A stretch of DNA of 64,000 nt from Eucalyptus grandis (Eukaryota; Streptophyta; Magnoliopsida; Myrtales; Myrtaceae). The notes under the pieces were generated by a model, which saw only the letters and a list, made by a program, of their open reading frames with translations, was not told the DNA's origin and did no database searches. The stretch spans positions 13,035,501 to 13,099,500 of the forward strand of contig NC_052619.1 in NCBI RefSeq assembly GCF_016545825.1, written 5' to 3'. A program made the position numbers and the translations under genes. Positions 11,375 to 23,300 of this stretch are shown piece after piece; the first letter of the stretch is position 1, and each line of letters begins with the position of its first letter.

Positions 11375-12950
11375 CTTGCATTACTTCAATCCAGCTTTCA
11401 TCAGCTAAAGCTTTTTCTATGCTTCGGGTTCTATTTCAGAAATAAGTGCCACGGCGCTAGACTCTTTTTGCTTTTTGAATCTAGTGCGAATCCTTTCATC
11501 AATACCACCAATGATGAGTTATGTGGGATGACTAGACTTGTGCTTCCGGTTGCTATTTGGTCGACAATTTGCTGGTCCTTTACTTCAGTTGATTTTTCAA
11601 CTTCCGTTCGTTGATGATCTTCAAAGGTCTGAGCCACTTCAGGGGAAGTAGACTTTGTAAGTTCTAGAGTAGATTCAGATTCTTCAGATTAAGTCTAAAT
11701 CAATTCATTTTGCATAGATTCTTGAAATTTGGCATTCATAGGTTCTTCCACGGTCTGAATATTCTTGTTGAATACTCTGTAAGTTTTGCTTGAGGTTGAG
11801 TAGCCAAGGAAAATTTCTTCGTTTGATTTTTCTTCAAACTTACCAGTTTGATCATTTGCATTTTTCAAAACAAAATATTTGTAACCAAACACATGAAAGT
11901 AAGAAACAATTGGCTTTTTTTTTTCTTTTGAATAACTCATATAGAGTTTTCTCCAGAATAGGCCTTAAGAATACTCTGTTAATAATATAGTAAGTTATAG
12001 AAACTGCTTCAGCCCAAAAGCAAGAAAAAATATTACATTCTATTAAAAGAGTTCTTGCCATATCTTGCAGAGATCTATTCTTTCTTTCCATAACTCCATT
12101 CTGTTCTAGAGTGTATGGAGAGGAAAAAACAAGTTGAAAACCCGATTCGTCACAAAATTTTGCAAAGTCTTGATTTTCGAACTCGCCTTCATGGTCTGTC
12201 CGTATGCTTGAAATAACATATCATTTCTCATTTTGAACTTTCTTGGCAAACTTTGAAAAGTGAGAGAAGGTTTCAGACTTACTTGCTAGAAAGTAGACCC
12301 AAGTAAATCGAGAATAATCATCCACAATAACTAGGAAATATCTTTTTCCACCAATGCTTTGAGTATCTATATGCAGAAGTTGCAAAACACGATTATTAGC
12401 AATTTGATTTATTGGTTTAAAAGAACTTCTAACATGTTTTCCCAACACACATAGTGTGCATAGGTCAGAATTTTGATACTTCAGATTGGGTAGTCCACAA
12501 ACAAGATTTTTGGAAGAGATCTTGGCAATTTGCTTCATGTTGACATGGCCAAGCTTTCGATGCAAAAGATTTGCTTCATCTTGAATTGAAATTAAACATT
12601 GAGATTTTTCTGGTTTTATATCTAGAAGATAGATGTTCCCATGTCTTCGTCCAGTAAAAGATTGAGAAAAATCTTTACTAGTTCCCGAATATACTCATTC
12701 TTGAAAATTGATTTTGAATCTAGTGTCGCCCAGTTGGCTAATGCTGAGAAGATTGTAATTTAGTCCTTCCACCAAGGAGATATTGTTGATTGTGAGACTT
12801 CCAATCTTTATAGTTCCACGTCCAACAATTCTTCTTTTGTTATTTCCACCAAAAGAGACTTTTCCACCATTCTTTTGAACAAGTTTTATAAAACAACCCG
12901 AGTCTCCAGTCATATGTCTTGAGCAACTACTATCTAAATACCATTTAACA
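11375..12950 (-). pseudogene. Copia B protease, integrase and RT start
   Basis: Fragments: protease at 12,695-12,945, GAG-pre-integrase and integrase at 12,221-12,565 (HRKLGHVNMKQIAKIS, then HIDTQSIGGKRYFLVIVDDYSR), integrase C-terminal part at 11,695-12,091, RT N-terminal remnant at 11,375-11,460. The protease motif reads LDSSCSRHMTG, so the catalytic DSG is DSS. The integrase piece has lost the segment around the DLFGP motif that C keeps. The copy is inactive. Confidence 0.7.
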
Positions 12951-12959
12951 TTTTTCTTG

Positions 12960-14697
12960 ATAGTGACTTACAATTAAAAAAAAAAAACTCAAGCTTTCTT
13001 TGGCACCCATATTTTCTTGGGTCCATAAGAGTTTGTACAATATGCAGTCTTTGCCCATTCCTTCTTAACAGGTCTCCAAACCATAGGACATTTTTTCTCA
13101 AAATGTTCTAAGCTGTTGTACTTTGAACATTTGAGAGCAATTCGGCCAACAGGTTTTACAAAAACTTTTTGAAAATGATTTATGTAAAAGGTTTTTCTAG
13201 GTCTTTATTTGATTCATTCCTTCACTTTTGTAAAATCAATTAGAGGAACAATTTATGAAGTCATTCCCAAGCTTGACTTGTTGAAATAAGGTCTTTGTAC
13301 TTAAAGAATCTTTTCCAGCTTTTTAGATCTTATTGAAAATCTTTTTGAAATACTTGAAACGTCAATTTTTAAAAGAGTATTTTCTTTTGAAAGAGAGTCT
13401 GCATTTTCTTTTAAAACAACAAAGCTTTTGTCTAAATTTTCAAAATTTTCTTTCCAAGAGTTTTCATGTTGCTTAAGTGTAAAATTCTCCATTTTTAACT
13501 CGGAAATCCTCTTAAGAGAGGTTTTGAGATTAAGAAAAAGCTCATCAATATATGTTGAGACTTTAGTAAGAATCTTTAGATTGCTTACCTCGATTTCACT
13601 ATTTAAGTCTGAGTTTGTATCTATCTTATAGTCTCGAGTCCGATTCTAATTTTGCTATTAGACAAATGTTGGCATAATCTTCATCACTTTCTTCGCATTC
13701 GGTATCACTCAATATCTCTCGCTTTGAGAGACTTCCTATATTTCTCAGCTTTTCCTTCTTTTTCTTCAATAGAGGACAGTTGGGTCTAATGTGTCCCTTT
13801 TTCTTGCATTTAAAATAGATCACATCTTTATTGGCTTCATCATCCTCGGTTGATTTGTTTTGAAACTTTTGAGTGCTTTGTTTCTTCCAATTGAACCATT
13901 TTTCCCTTTTTGTTTAGTTTCCTAAACCTCTTTATCATAAGAGCTAACTCTTCATCGTCCATATCATCATCGAATCTATAACATCAGAATTATCGTTAGA
14001 TTTCAAAGCAAGTGATTTCTTACCTTTAAGATCTTTCTCCTCATTGATTTTCTCCACGTCATAGGACTAAAGTGTGCCAACTAGTTCATTTACGAAAGCG
14101 GCATGATCATTTGTGTTTCTCTTATTGAAGTCTTTATGTGATTCTAGTCTTTGGAGAGTCCATGCAGCAATTTGTTGACCTTCATTGATTCTAAGATAGG
14201 CTATCCCCGATACTCTAGACCATTTACAATTTTAGTAAAACGACTAAACATATTAGTAATGAGTTCTCCTGACTTCATCTTGAATGCTTCATAATGTCCG
14301 AGTAGAATATTAATCCTTATTTCTTTCACTCAATAAGTTCCTTCATAAGTAATGTGCAGCCTATCCCGGACTTCTTTAGCTATTTCACAAGAAGATGTTC
14401 TGTTATACTCAATAGGAGATAATGCACAATATAAAGAGTAGATTGATTTAGCATCAAGAGCTTGTCTCTTGGTTATTTCTTCTTGAGTCATCTCTCTAAC
14501 AACTACAACTTATTTTCCTCTTTCTGAAACTAGTGCAGCTTTAGGAATGATTCATTTTTCTACCACATCCCATTCCAGAGGATCTTTCGATCTTAGGATT
14601 GCTTTCATCTTGTTTTTCCATATGCTGTATTCATTTCCATCGAAGTAAGGCGGTCTAGTGTTGCTTTGAGCCAACATACTAGCTATAGATCTTTAAC
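12960..14697 (-). pseudogene. Copia B gag
   Basis: The start ATG used in A and C reads ATA here (about 14,685). Gag homology runs from there through two shared stops (TGA at 14,552-14,554 and at 14,330-14,332). A zinc-knuckle remnant lies at 13,626-13,823, where IYFKCKKKGHIRPNC replaces CFEC, so the first Cys is Tyr. Coiled-coil remnants lie at 13,301-13,492. No intact product is possible. Confidence 0.7.
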
Positions 14698-14734
14698 TCA
14701 AAAGTAAAAATACTTCAATTAAATGAGTACACGA

Positions 14735-14746
14735 GCTCTAATACCA
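14735..14746 (-). other. Primer-binding site, Copia B
   Basis: The minus strand reads TGGTATTAGAGC, one change from the initiator Met tRNA complement, two bases from the LTR edge. Confidence 0.8.
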
Positions 14747-14748
14747 AT

Positions 14749-15662
14749 TGATAAGGCTAATATGAACACCTAGAGAGGGTGAATAGGTGTTAAAGAAGTT
14801 TTTGCAAAACTTAACAGCTTAATTCATCTTTTGAGAATAATAAACTAAAGATATAAAAGATTGTAAATTAAAGTAAAGAGTTTAGGGAAAGAAAATTGAA
14901 ACATAGAGTTTATAGTGGTTCGGTTTAGACCAAGCCTATGTCCACTTTCCCACACTGATAGCCCACCGGCTGAATTTCACTAAGAACCAAAAGAGATATT
15001 ATAGTCTCACGTCCTTGATTCCATAGTATAAAGACTTTACTACACTTTCTCAAGGTCTCATAAGTATTTATCTATCTTTCGAATACAGTATAAGCTTAGC
15101 AAATGAAATAGCAAAGAACTAGGAGTTTCAACTTTAGAATTCTTCTATCACACACATACTCGAATAACTTGAGCGTCTTCCTTATATACTCATCTATGCC
15201 TTCATATCCGTTGGCACCTTCCAAAGGGGTTATTCCAATCTACCCGTTGGACATAATCAATTTAGAGAGATCTCGAGTTATAAAAGGAATGTGATGATAG
15301 CCCACCAATCATGCTCGCCCATACAATCAATATATAGGTTTCCATAAATAGAACATTCCAAGTATACTTTGCCAATCAACGAGATCTAATTATCAAAATT
15401 GATTTTCAATGAGAATAATTGATCACGAGGTGCTATCTCCAGCTGTGAGATCTTTTTTAACCGTATGAATCAAATCCTTAAGGATATACTTGCATTTGGA
15501 TAAGTCTTCTCTTCGTCGGTCTAGAAACTATTAGTGATGGTAGACTTTAAATCTTGAGTTTGGAGGTTTTCAGACTTTGACGATAGAGTCTATAAGTCTT
15601 CAAACTAGATTGATGGAAACGTTTTGTCAACTTCAAAACAAATAAGGAAGTTTTCTCCAACA
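14749..15662 (-). repeat. 5' LTR of Copia B
   Basis: On the + strand it runs from TGATAAGG to CTCCAACA, 914 bp, and aligns with the C LTRs. The TATATAA box in minus orientation is at 15,182-15,188. Confidence 0.8.
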
Positions 15663-16560
15663 GCAAGCACTCGCGTCTCAAATGTCCATAACTTTTGCAT
15701 AAACCATTGTAAACCACACAAAGGTGCGAGCCGTCATGGGATCAATAGAAAGCAATTGCATGATAGACTAACTAAAGCTTCCCTTCTTCCACACAAACAT
15801 TGCACCAAACCAGATGCATACATTGGTATTCTGATGAGGATTTCATCATTTGATGGCTGATGGTACGCGGCGTAGGCATCCATCTAGTTTTAAACCACCG
15901 TTTTCCTTACAATGGGATCCACTGGCATCGAGACACCATCAAACTGGATCCCACTCCACTTCCCAATTGCAATATGTTTAGATGAACCCATCGTTCAACA
16001 CTTCAAATCATGGCAATCCCTGAGTGGTAAATCTAAGTGGCAATGACTAGGGATAGGGTCATCCACACTTTTACAAGTGGTCAGATACCATTTAAATCCG
16101 GTTCAAGTTCGACCCCAATTCCATACCCTACTAAGACCATGTCGAGATGGGTACTCAAAGCTTTGCTAGTAATAGGCACCATCAGAATGTGAGCTGAATT
16201 TGAAGACCCAATGAAATCATTTGATTAGTTGAGAAGAGGGATAAGATTATCGCAAATGTCATAACTTCTATATAATACTCATTTAAGTGCCATAACTTTT
16301 AAAAAGTGTTGACCCAAGTGCCAGAAATTTGACATGGCATGGCACTCATGGTGAACATTTTTAAATAGTTTTGAAGTGATCCATTGAAGAATTATATGGC
16401 ACTCAACTGATTAAATAAAAAGTATATGGTACTCAACTAAGTAAAAAATATATATGACAATCAACTAACCGCCGTATGAAAGTTATGGTATCCAGCTGAT
16501 CAGGAAAAAAAAAATGACTTTCGTGTGAGCACCATACGTAAGTTATGAAATTTGCAATGA
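15663..16560. other. Intergenic, no gene recognised
   Basis: No coding signal is recognised. At 16,250-16,550 short phrases such as TGGCACTCAACTGA and TGGTACTCAACTAAG repeat imperfectly, which suggests an old low-copy repeat. A 78-codon frame at 15,624-15,860 straddles the LTR edge and is considered chance. Confidence 0.5.
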
Positions 16561-16570
16561 CTTTTTTCCC

Positions 16571-16790
16571 CTAAGAAGAACTAGATTCCCTGCATGGCTG
16601 AATATCATAACACCATTTGAATCCGTTGGTTGTCTCTATTAGCAATCCAAACAACTGTTTGAGGAGTGATCTTGTTTCAATGCCCAAGTATTTGTTCTTG
16701 CAGCTTCCTAGAGAGAAGAAGCCAAGCTCAAATCTTTGGCCTGAAGAGACCAACGTCTCTCCATCTTTCATAGACTAGTCGGAACTCAAA
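16571..16790 (-). pseudogene. S-locus-type receptor kinase, B-lectin fragment
   Basis: The minus frame reads [18 protein letters not shown], the typical N-terminal part of the mannose-binding (B-lectin) domain of G-type lectin S-receptor-like kinases. About 20 codons later the homology moves to another frame as [13 protein letters not shown], the family hallmark, showing a frameshift. The sequence then fades, with no PAN or kinase domain following. In intact genes this domain is extracellular in a plasma-membrane kinase. This piece is a relic. Confidence 0.7.
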
Positions 16791-17489
16791 ATACTAGCTC
16801 CAGATGAGGACCCAACAATGACACGAAGATGATAAAACAATAAATGCAAGTGGCAAAAGGAGTTTTTTTGCATATGATTGAAGACTTCAACTAATCTTTT
16901 GTGCTCCCCACGATTAAATCCATTTTTGTTTCAGGTCATGAAAGGCAAAAGGGTCTTATGAAGTCCACCTTGCAAGTTGCCGCAAGATAAAGAAGACTGC
17001 CATTAACAGTGGCACGTACATTGAGATGAGTGATGTGTCACTAATTTAGAATTTCTCCTGGTCCAAACGAAACTAAAGTCGAGCAAGAATTTTTGCGTAA
17101 TTTTTATTCTACGACTAACATCCACTTTCTTCAGACGTGGCAATTAAAGTATACAATTTCAGTTTGACCTAGATGGTTCCAAGGTCATTGAACATATCCT
17201 ACCATCACTCCATTCTATATTTTCTCGAAATCCAATGCGTGATGTGCTTTCGGTGATGTGCTTTCACACAATTGGATCTGTTGATATTGAATGTTGCGAA
17301 TGTATTGACGTCTTGCTCATTTGTCTAACTTCATGTGCACTTGGTCAAGTTGTCATTGGATAATGCAAATTTTGGAATGATCATTACTATGATTTCCAAG
17401 AAAAAAAGGACAATGTCATTCGTATAGCAATCTCCATGTAAGGGCTATGCCTGAATGAATCCCACCTAGTCTATTTTCAATTACAAGCA

Positions 17490-17760
17490 AGGTTATTTCC
17501 CTCCCAAATTCAAAATTTTCACTTTTTTGTCAACTATTCTGTCTTCTATATTCACATTTAATACCGTCCCCTTCAGCTCAATATCAGCAGCAGAAGCTAT
17601 AGCTTGCGAATAAATGCCCACAGGTTTAACGAAATCAAAGAAACTAACATACAACATTACTATTATATTCTGCTCCTTGAATATCCAAAATGGTGATGAC
17701 ATTTTGATTAAATCTCCTATATTCCTTTTACTACTGTCTACCAAAAGCAATCCACATTCA
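17490..17760 (-). other. Short open frame of unknown nature
   Basis: An 85-codon frame (17,493-17,750) starts MLLVDSSKRNIGDLIKMSS. No domain is recognised. It lies between the two receptor-kinase relics and might be decayed exon or intron sequence of the same gene family. It may equally be chance. Confidence 0.2.
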
Positions 17761-17949
17761 TAAGACTTTACTCTAAATCATCGAAGGCATGTGTTGGTGG
17801 CTAAGCCACTATCGAACAATCATGTCTCTAAATTGTCCAAAAGTAGGCCAGTGGGCCTCTACAAAACAAGCTACAGACTTTCTAGGTATCCTTATTTGTA
17901 CTTGTCCTTTCTGCAACTTTCTTATTGCCAACCTAAGCCTGAAAATTTA

Positions 17950-18070
17950 AGATCTAGAATAGCGCTCAAAAAGTGCATTGCTTATTTTCAGGTCCTTGTG
18001 AATGACTTTTAAGTATCGACTCCTTGTGGATATAGGGAAATCATGCAATCCCGAGACAATCTTACCTTTT
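17950..18070 (-). pseudogene. Receptor-kinase catalytic-loop fragment
   Basis: Translating the minus strand gives YLKVIHKDLKISNALF, a clear version of the protein-kinase catalytic loop HRDLKxxN (HKDLKISN here, with the Asp, Lys and Asn kept). The surrounding 40 codons resemble an S-receptor-like kinase only loosely. Because it lies upstream (minus sense) of the B-lectin piece at 16.6-16.8 kb, the two cannot be one gene in normal order. They may be relics of two tandem genes. Confidence 0.55.
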
Positions 18071-20391
18071 CAATGACAAAGTAGGAGCTCATCCTCCGGA
18101 AGATCTGTTGGTCAATTTAGCTCCACCCCTTTTTGTCTCAAGCATGAAAGTCACGCATACAAATTATGTCTAGGAAACAAAATCAATTTACCATGCCCTA
18201 TGCTCTCATTCCACAAGCTAATGCCCCGTTACCACGGTGTTCACCACAGCCACAATAACAGAAGAAATGAGAACTTTTAATAGTTATCATTCTGCGGGAC
18301 TTCTGCCTTCGTTGCACACGCAGGAGATACGCACATGGGGAGATCGCACCAATGGTTAGCACTAAATATTCAAGACTCAACTGACTGAAGCCCGGTCTAG
18401 GGGGACGCTCGGAAACGTCAAGTCTTTTGATCAAACATTTGCTGTAGATACCATCTGTCCATAAACTTATAAGGGTCCATTAGATATTTTCCTCAGCCAG
18501 AGACAGGTACAAACCTCATCGTGCCAAGACGTCCCTGTGTTTAGTTCATATCGTCAGGCGTCTTCCTATGTGTTCTGAATTTAAGTGCTAGGATTTCCCT
18601 GCTAAAACCAGAGGACGAGAATGGGTTTCTGCATGAAAACCTTCTCGAGAGCATTAGTCACAAGCTGGCTGCTCACATGATTTCTAAGATGGTCAACATT
18701 GCGGATGCCATTAAAGCGCGTCAAGTGAAATAGCCACTAATCTGCTCCAAACCAAGAGCACCTCCCACAGTAGATTATACTTTAAAGTAGTAGACAATCA
18801 AATTCATATCCACATCAATTCTTTAAACGAGTCAGTTGGGGGGGGGGGACAGAGAAATGTTTCACGAGGTAGAAATAAGGGATAATACAAACCCAAGACT
18901 CCAGAAACCTGACGTAGTTATCATAGATTATAAAATAAGGCATGAATTAACCATATGTCATCACAAAGTTCAGAGGTACTTTAAACATAAATCGAGCACA
19001 TTGATGTAGCAATGGCGTTGAGGTTGATGTCCACTGCCATCAGAAGACGATTCATACTCAAAAGGATCCTCCATCGCTTTCATCAGTCTGGAACCAGAAA
19101 TATTCTTTTGTTAGTAGCTCGCAAAGTGGGTCCAAAGGACCTAAAAGCAGTTGAGAAAGGGAGAGGGAGAGGGGTTTTTCTATAGTTGGCGAGCAATTGA
19201 TCCCCCAGGACCTTTCTCGTACTCATACCCAATATCATTGCATACCGCATGACTATGCATGAGAAATCTATATACAGATCGTGGTGCATTTTGAGAGAGC
19301 TTAGAAAAAACTTGAACTGGCCAATTCGCTTCTTGACACCTAAGTCAATCTTATTTCTGTCCAATATTTGCGCTTCCAAAAGATCAGCCCTCATAGATTT
19401 CACGAGGTTCCAGATATAGCTAACCCCTCATTTCTTTTTCTATTCCAAAAACAATTTGAAGGCATTAGAGACTTCTTTGAATGATAAAACCTAATCGAAT
19501 TAAAGAGAGAACATAAACAAACTAAAGAAATTAGAGACTCCTCCGGCCAACCGAACTTAATCAAATTTAAAAGAAAGGAATTCAAAAAGTTCAAATATGC
19601 AATCGAAAATACAAAGTCCATCAAAAGTATTCATGAAGAATAGTGATCAATTTAAAAAGCAACAGAAGACTTGAAATTGAAAATAGAAGTACTGGATGAG
19701 GTAAAACAGAAAAGACAACAAAAAGAAAAGGTACAAAGCATATAACATGCTCTCTTAAACCATCCCAACCAATAAAGTAGAACTTCCCAATCAAATTTTA
19801 CTTTTACTAGGCTTTAGCATCTTCCCAACAAGGATGTCATGATAAATTTCAATTTTTTCGTATGAGAAACTCTGCAGCCACTAATCATTTGTTATCTCCA
19901 TGTCGTGATCATTTTGTGACCACAAAAACTGATCATTTATGAAAGAGGGATTTCCATATCAGCATATGCACAATTTCGTATACTCAGAATGGCTTTCTTT
20001 TAAAAATCGGCGTGAGAAACATCTTCTAAATATACGAATGCCTTGGCCCAAAAATAAAAAATTAAAAAAAAAAAAAACGGAGAGAGCAAGGACAATTGCC
20101 ATTGTTATTCATTCAAAGTTAAGGGAGATCTTTTATTTTTTTTTAAATAACTTTTTAACATCGCTAAGGTCTAATAATAACATGGCTACTCTGCTGCACT
20201 TTCAAGCAGTAATAGAATTCAATTATCAGTGTGTAGCACAGGCCTAATTGCTAGTTTCAAAGCAGTTATGCGGTATAACACTTGCTATAAAAGTTTTGGA
20301 AAAAAATGAATTTCCCATACTGCGGGAGAACAGATCCTTACAAGGGACCACCAAGGGAGATAGAAAGGATAAAATAAGTAAAATTTGTGGG
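18071..20391. other. Intergenic and possible 3' region of the CNL gene
   Basis: No gene is recognised. It contains a run of ten G at about 18,839-18,848, A tracts near 20,060-20,080, and a minus-strand open frame at 19,083-19,403 of unknown nature. A minus-strand stretch at about 18,985-19,090 reads MEDPFEYESSSDGSG and could be a terminal exon, but its phase does not fit the CNL donor at 20,395-20,400. The part next to 20,391 may be CNL 3' UTR. Confidence 0.35.
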
Positions 20392-23300
20392 TTACTTACC
20401 AAGAAACTTGATTAAGTGTTCAAGTGAAGAACGGGCAAGGGGATGATCCCACTCAAGCGACTCCCACATCTGCCGATTTATCCGAATCTCTCGAAGAGAA
20501 GGGGGAGGAGAAGGCAGCCCATTGTCAAGCAGGGGCAGCTGCAGAGGAATCCTCTTCAGTTTTGGACAATTGTCTATAGAAACCCTCTGGAGGGAATTGC
20601 ATCTCATGATCCCATCACATACACTCTTCAGTTCCGGAAGTTTATGTAGAACCAGGTTCATTAACTTCGGGAAGGAGAAGTACGTCATTTTGGCAACAGT
20701 GCCCATTATCAACTCTATGCCCTTGCTGTCTTGGACTACTATATCTTCGAGGAAAGGGAGATGGAGCACCATGTCTTGCGTCAGCAGCACCCTCTTCATG
20801 TTGTTGCATCCATTTACTTCAAGATGTCTAAGGCGACAAGTGGCTTCACTTGGCAATGGCCCATGTATTATCTCCTCTAAGTTCTCACAACTAATGGTTA
20901 CAATCTCCTCCAGATTTGGAAGGTGAGCAGTCAGCCACTCCCATTCCATCACTCTCTTCATTTTATGACACCGGGACAATACCAATGATTGCACACTTTC
21001 CGGAAGCAGAACGCAGCCATCACCACTTGTTCCATCTACACTCCCGGCGATACGGTCGCAACTATCAATGAGTAACAACCTCTCAGTGTCAATCCCACAC
21101 CAAAGGACCTCACCGCTTCGTTCACCCATCATGAGCCTGTAGCGTGCGGATCCATTTCGCTCAAGACACCCCACGCATGCATTGAATGTTTCCACATCGG
21201 AAACAGAACAATAAAGTTCCTCCACCTCCAGTAATTTTACCTCTTCTCCCACCCTTAGCTCATTAATCGAGAGATATTGCAAGTTCACCAGCTTCCCCAA
21301 CACTCCCTCCGGTAATGTCTGGATCTCTGCAAGAAGTAGGGCGAGGCACCTCAGGTTTGCCAACATCTCCATGCCCTCTGGCACTTCTCCAAGACTTCTA
21401 CACTCAGTGAGGTCCAACTTTCTTAGGGATCGCAACTTTCCTACATAAGGAATAAAACGCAATGAGGAACAACCTTGCAGTAACAGTGCTTCCAAGCTCT
21501 CCAACTCAGAGATGGAGTCCGGTAATTCCGTGATTCCGGTGCAGCTGAGATCTAGAACAGTCAGCCCCTTTAGATGTCCAAAGAAAGATCCATGGATGAC
21601 TGCCAAGGTGGAATTGCTATCCAAAGACAGCCTCGTCAGTTTAGGGCAATTTGGCGATATGCCGTATGGGATTTCTTCTATTTTGTTGCCATGTAAAAAG
21701 ACTTTCTCTAGACGATCGGTCCAGAATACGTCCTCCGGTATTTCTCTCAAACCCATAATGGCCTTAAACATGTGAGTTGTGCTCGGCACCATATGCAATG
21801 CCATGTCCCTTGTCAATGGGTGTAGACACCGATCCCCTTCTTCAAAATCCAACAGGCCAGCCCCTTCTATTTTACCCAATATTTCGTTACCCCGTTCGTA
21901 CAGTCTATTCCTGGTGGCAATTCCACCTAACAAACCCTCATCTATCAAAGACTCTATGTAAAACTTTCTGCCATCTGCTGAAAGGAAATCTCCAAAACAA
22001 AGGATTAAATGCAGGAAACACTGTTGCACTTGTTCATTACCCAAGTTCAAGTAACTGAGCTGCAGTCTCTTGAACACGTCAAGCTCCAGCCTTAGGTCTT
22101 CTAAATTTTGCAACATGCATCTCCAATCATGCTCTTCCGCTCCTCTCATGCGAGTTGCAATCTCAATGATCCCAAGTGGCAGACCAGAACACCTATTAAT
22201 AAGAGACCTTGCAATTTGTCCAACTTCCCCAGATAGTTCTCCCGCAAAGCCATACGTCCTTGAAAATAACCTCCAAGAATCTTCCTCCTTGAGAAGTTCT
22301 ATCTTCATTTGCTTTTGACAGAGCATCATACGACACACATCTAGTGATCGAGTTGTCACTACCAACCGTAGTCTGCCCATTCCAACCGGAATACCCACAT
22401 CCTTAACTTCAAAGTGCATCCAAAGGCCATCTAAAATAAGGATGGGTCTCTTCTTCACCTTCAGATGTCCACACAATAGGCCCGCCCTTCTTTTCAAGTC
22501 CTTCTCATTTGAAAGATTGTCTAGTCCGACTGCATTGGCAATCGCTTCTTGTAGCGCATAAACACTAAAATCCTGAGGTACATCAACCCAGAATACATCC
22601 AATGCACGATACTCAAGGAGTCTATTATAGACATTCCTCAAAATGGCCGTCTTGCCCACTCCGCCCATACCATAAACACCAATTACGAAATCCTTGCTCT
22701 GCATTATAAAGCAAACAATCTCATCCACCTTCTGCAGAGTTTCTTTGCCTACTAATTCTTCTATTGTCACCGAGGGAGATGTTTTGCGACATCTAACCGT
22801 CGCCTCTTGCCGAAATCTTCCTGGAACTAAAAGAATCTGTTCGACTTCTTTGCACAGCCCTTCCACCTCTGCTACTTTCTCCGGTGGAAAAGATATTCCT
22901 TCTCTGATTGCCCGAACCACACTCCCATATTCTTCTTCTGTCCTCGTCCACTTCGACTTCAGCTCGTTCATGTCCGCTCGGCGACTGCTGATGAGTTCTT
23001 CCAGCTTTCTTTTGAGAGACGTCATATTCGCGTCGGCAAGCCCACGGGTACCTCGTTGACTCTTAGCCAGTCCAAGATGCGTTCTCGCACCTAAACACAA
23101 TTATAAGTGAAAATTCACTGTTGGGTACTCCTTAGATATATTTTATAGGTATGTTACACTCATGCAAATAAAAAATTGTAATTTTGTATTCACTTTTTCG
23201 AACAAAAATATTACATGCAACATTCGATACAATAATTAATATGTATTGTAGCCATTGATGTCACGATAGTGAAATACTGCCGACTCCATATCATGAGCTC

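Larger units (their letters stand above)
11375..15662 (-). mobile_element. Copia element B, Sirevirus-like, 3'-truncated
   Basis: Order on the minus strand: 5' LTR (14,749-15,662), primer site (14,735-14,746), gag, protease, integrase and the first part of RT. It stops near 11,375, at a point equivalent to 35,101 in element C. Everything downstream (rest of RT, RNase H, third ORF, 3' LTR) is absent. It is the most decayed of the three Copia copies. Confidence 0.85.

Noticed and set aside
17221..17300. Local direct repeat GATGTGCTTTCGGTGATGTGCTTTC as a regulatory element
   Set aside because: Only two short copies; no context to support function.
19083..19403. 106-codon minus-strand frame as a further CNL exon
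   Set aside because: No domain, and the candidate acceptors near it do not continue the CNL frame from the donor at the stop codon.
20443..23059. + strand frames of 60-134 codons across the CNL gene
   Set aside because: Antisense shadows of the NB-LRR coding exon.
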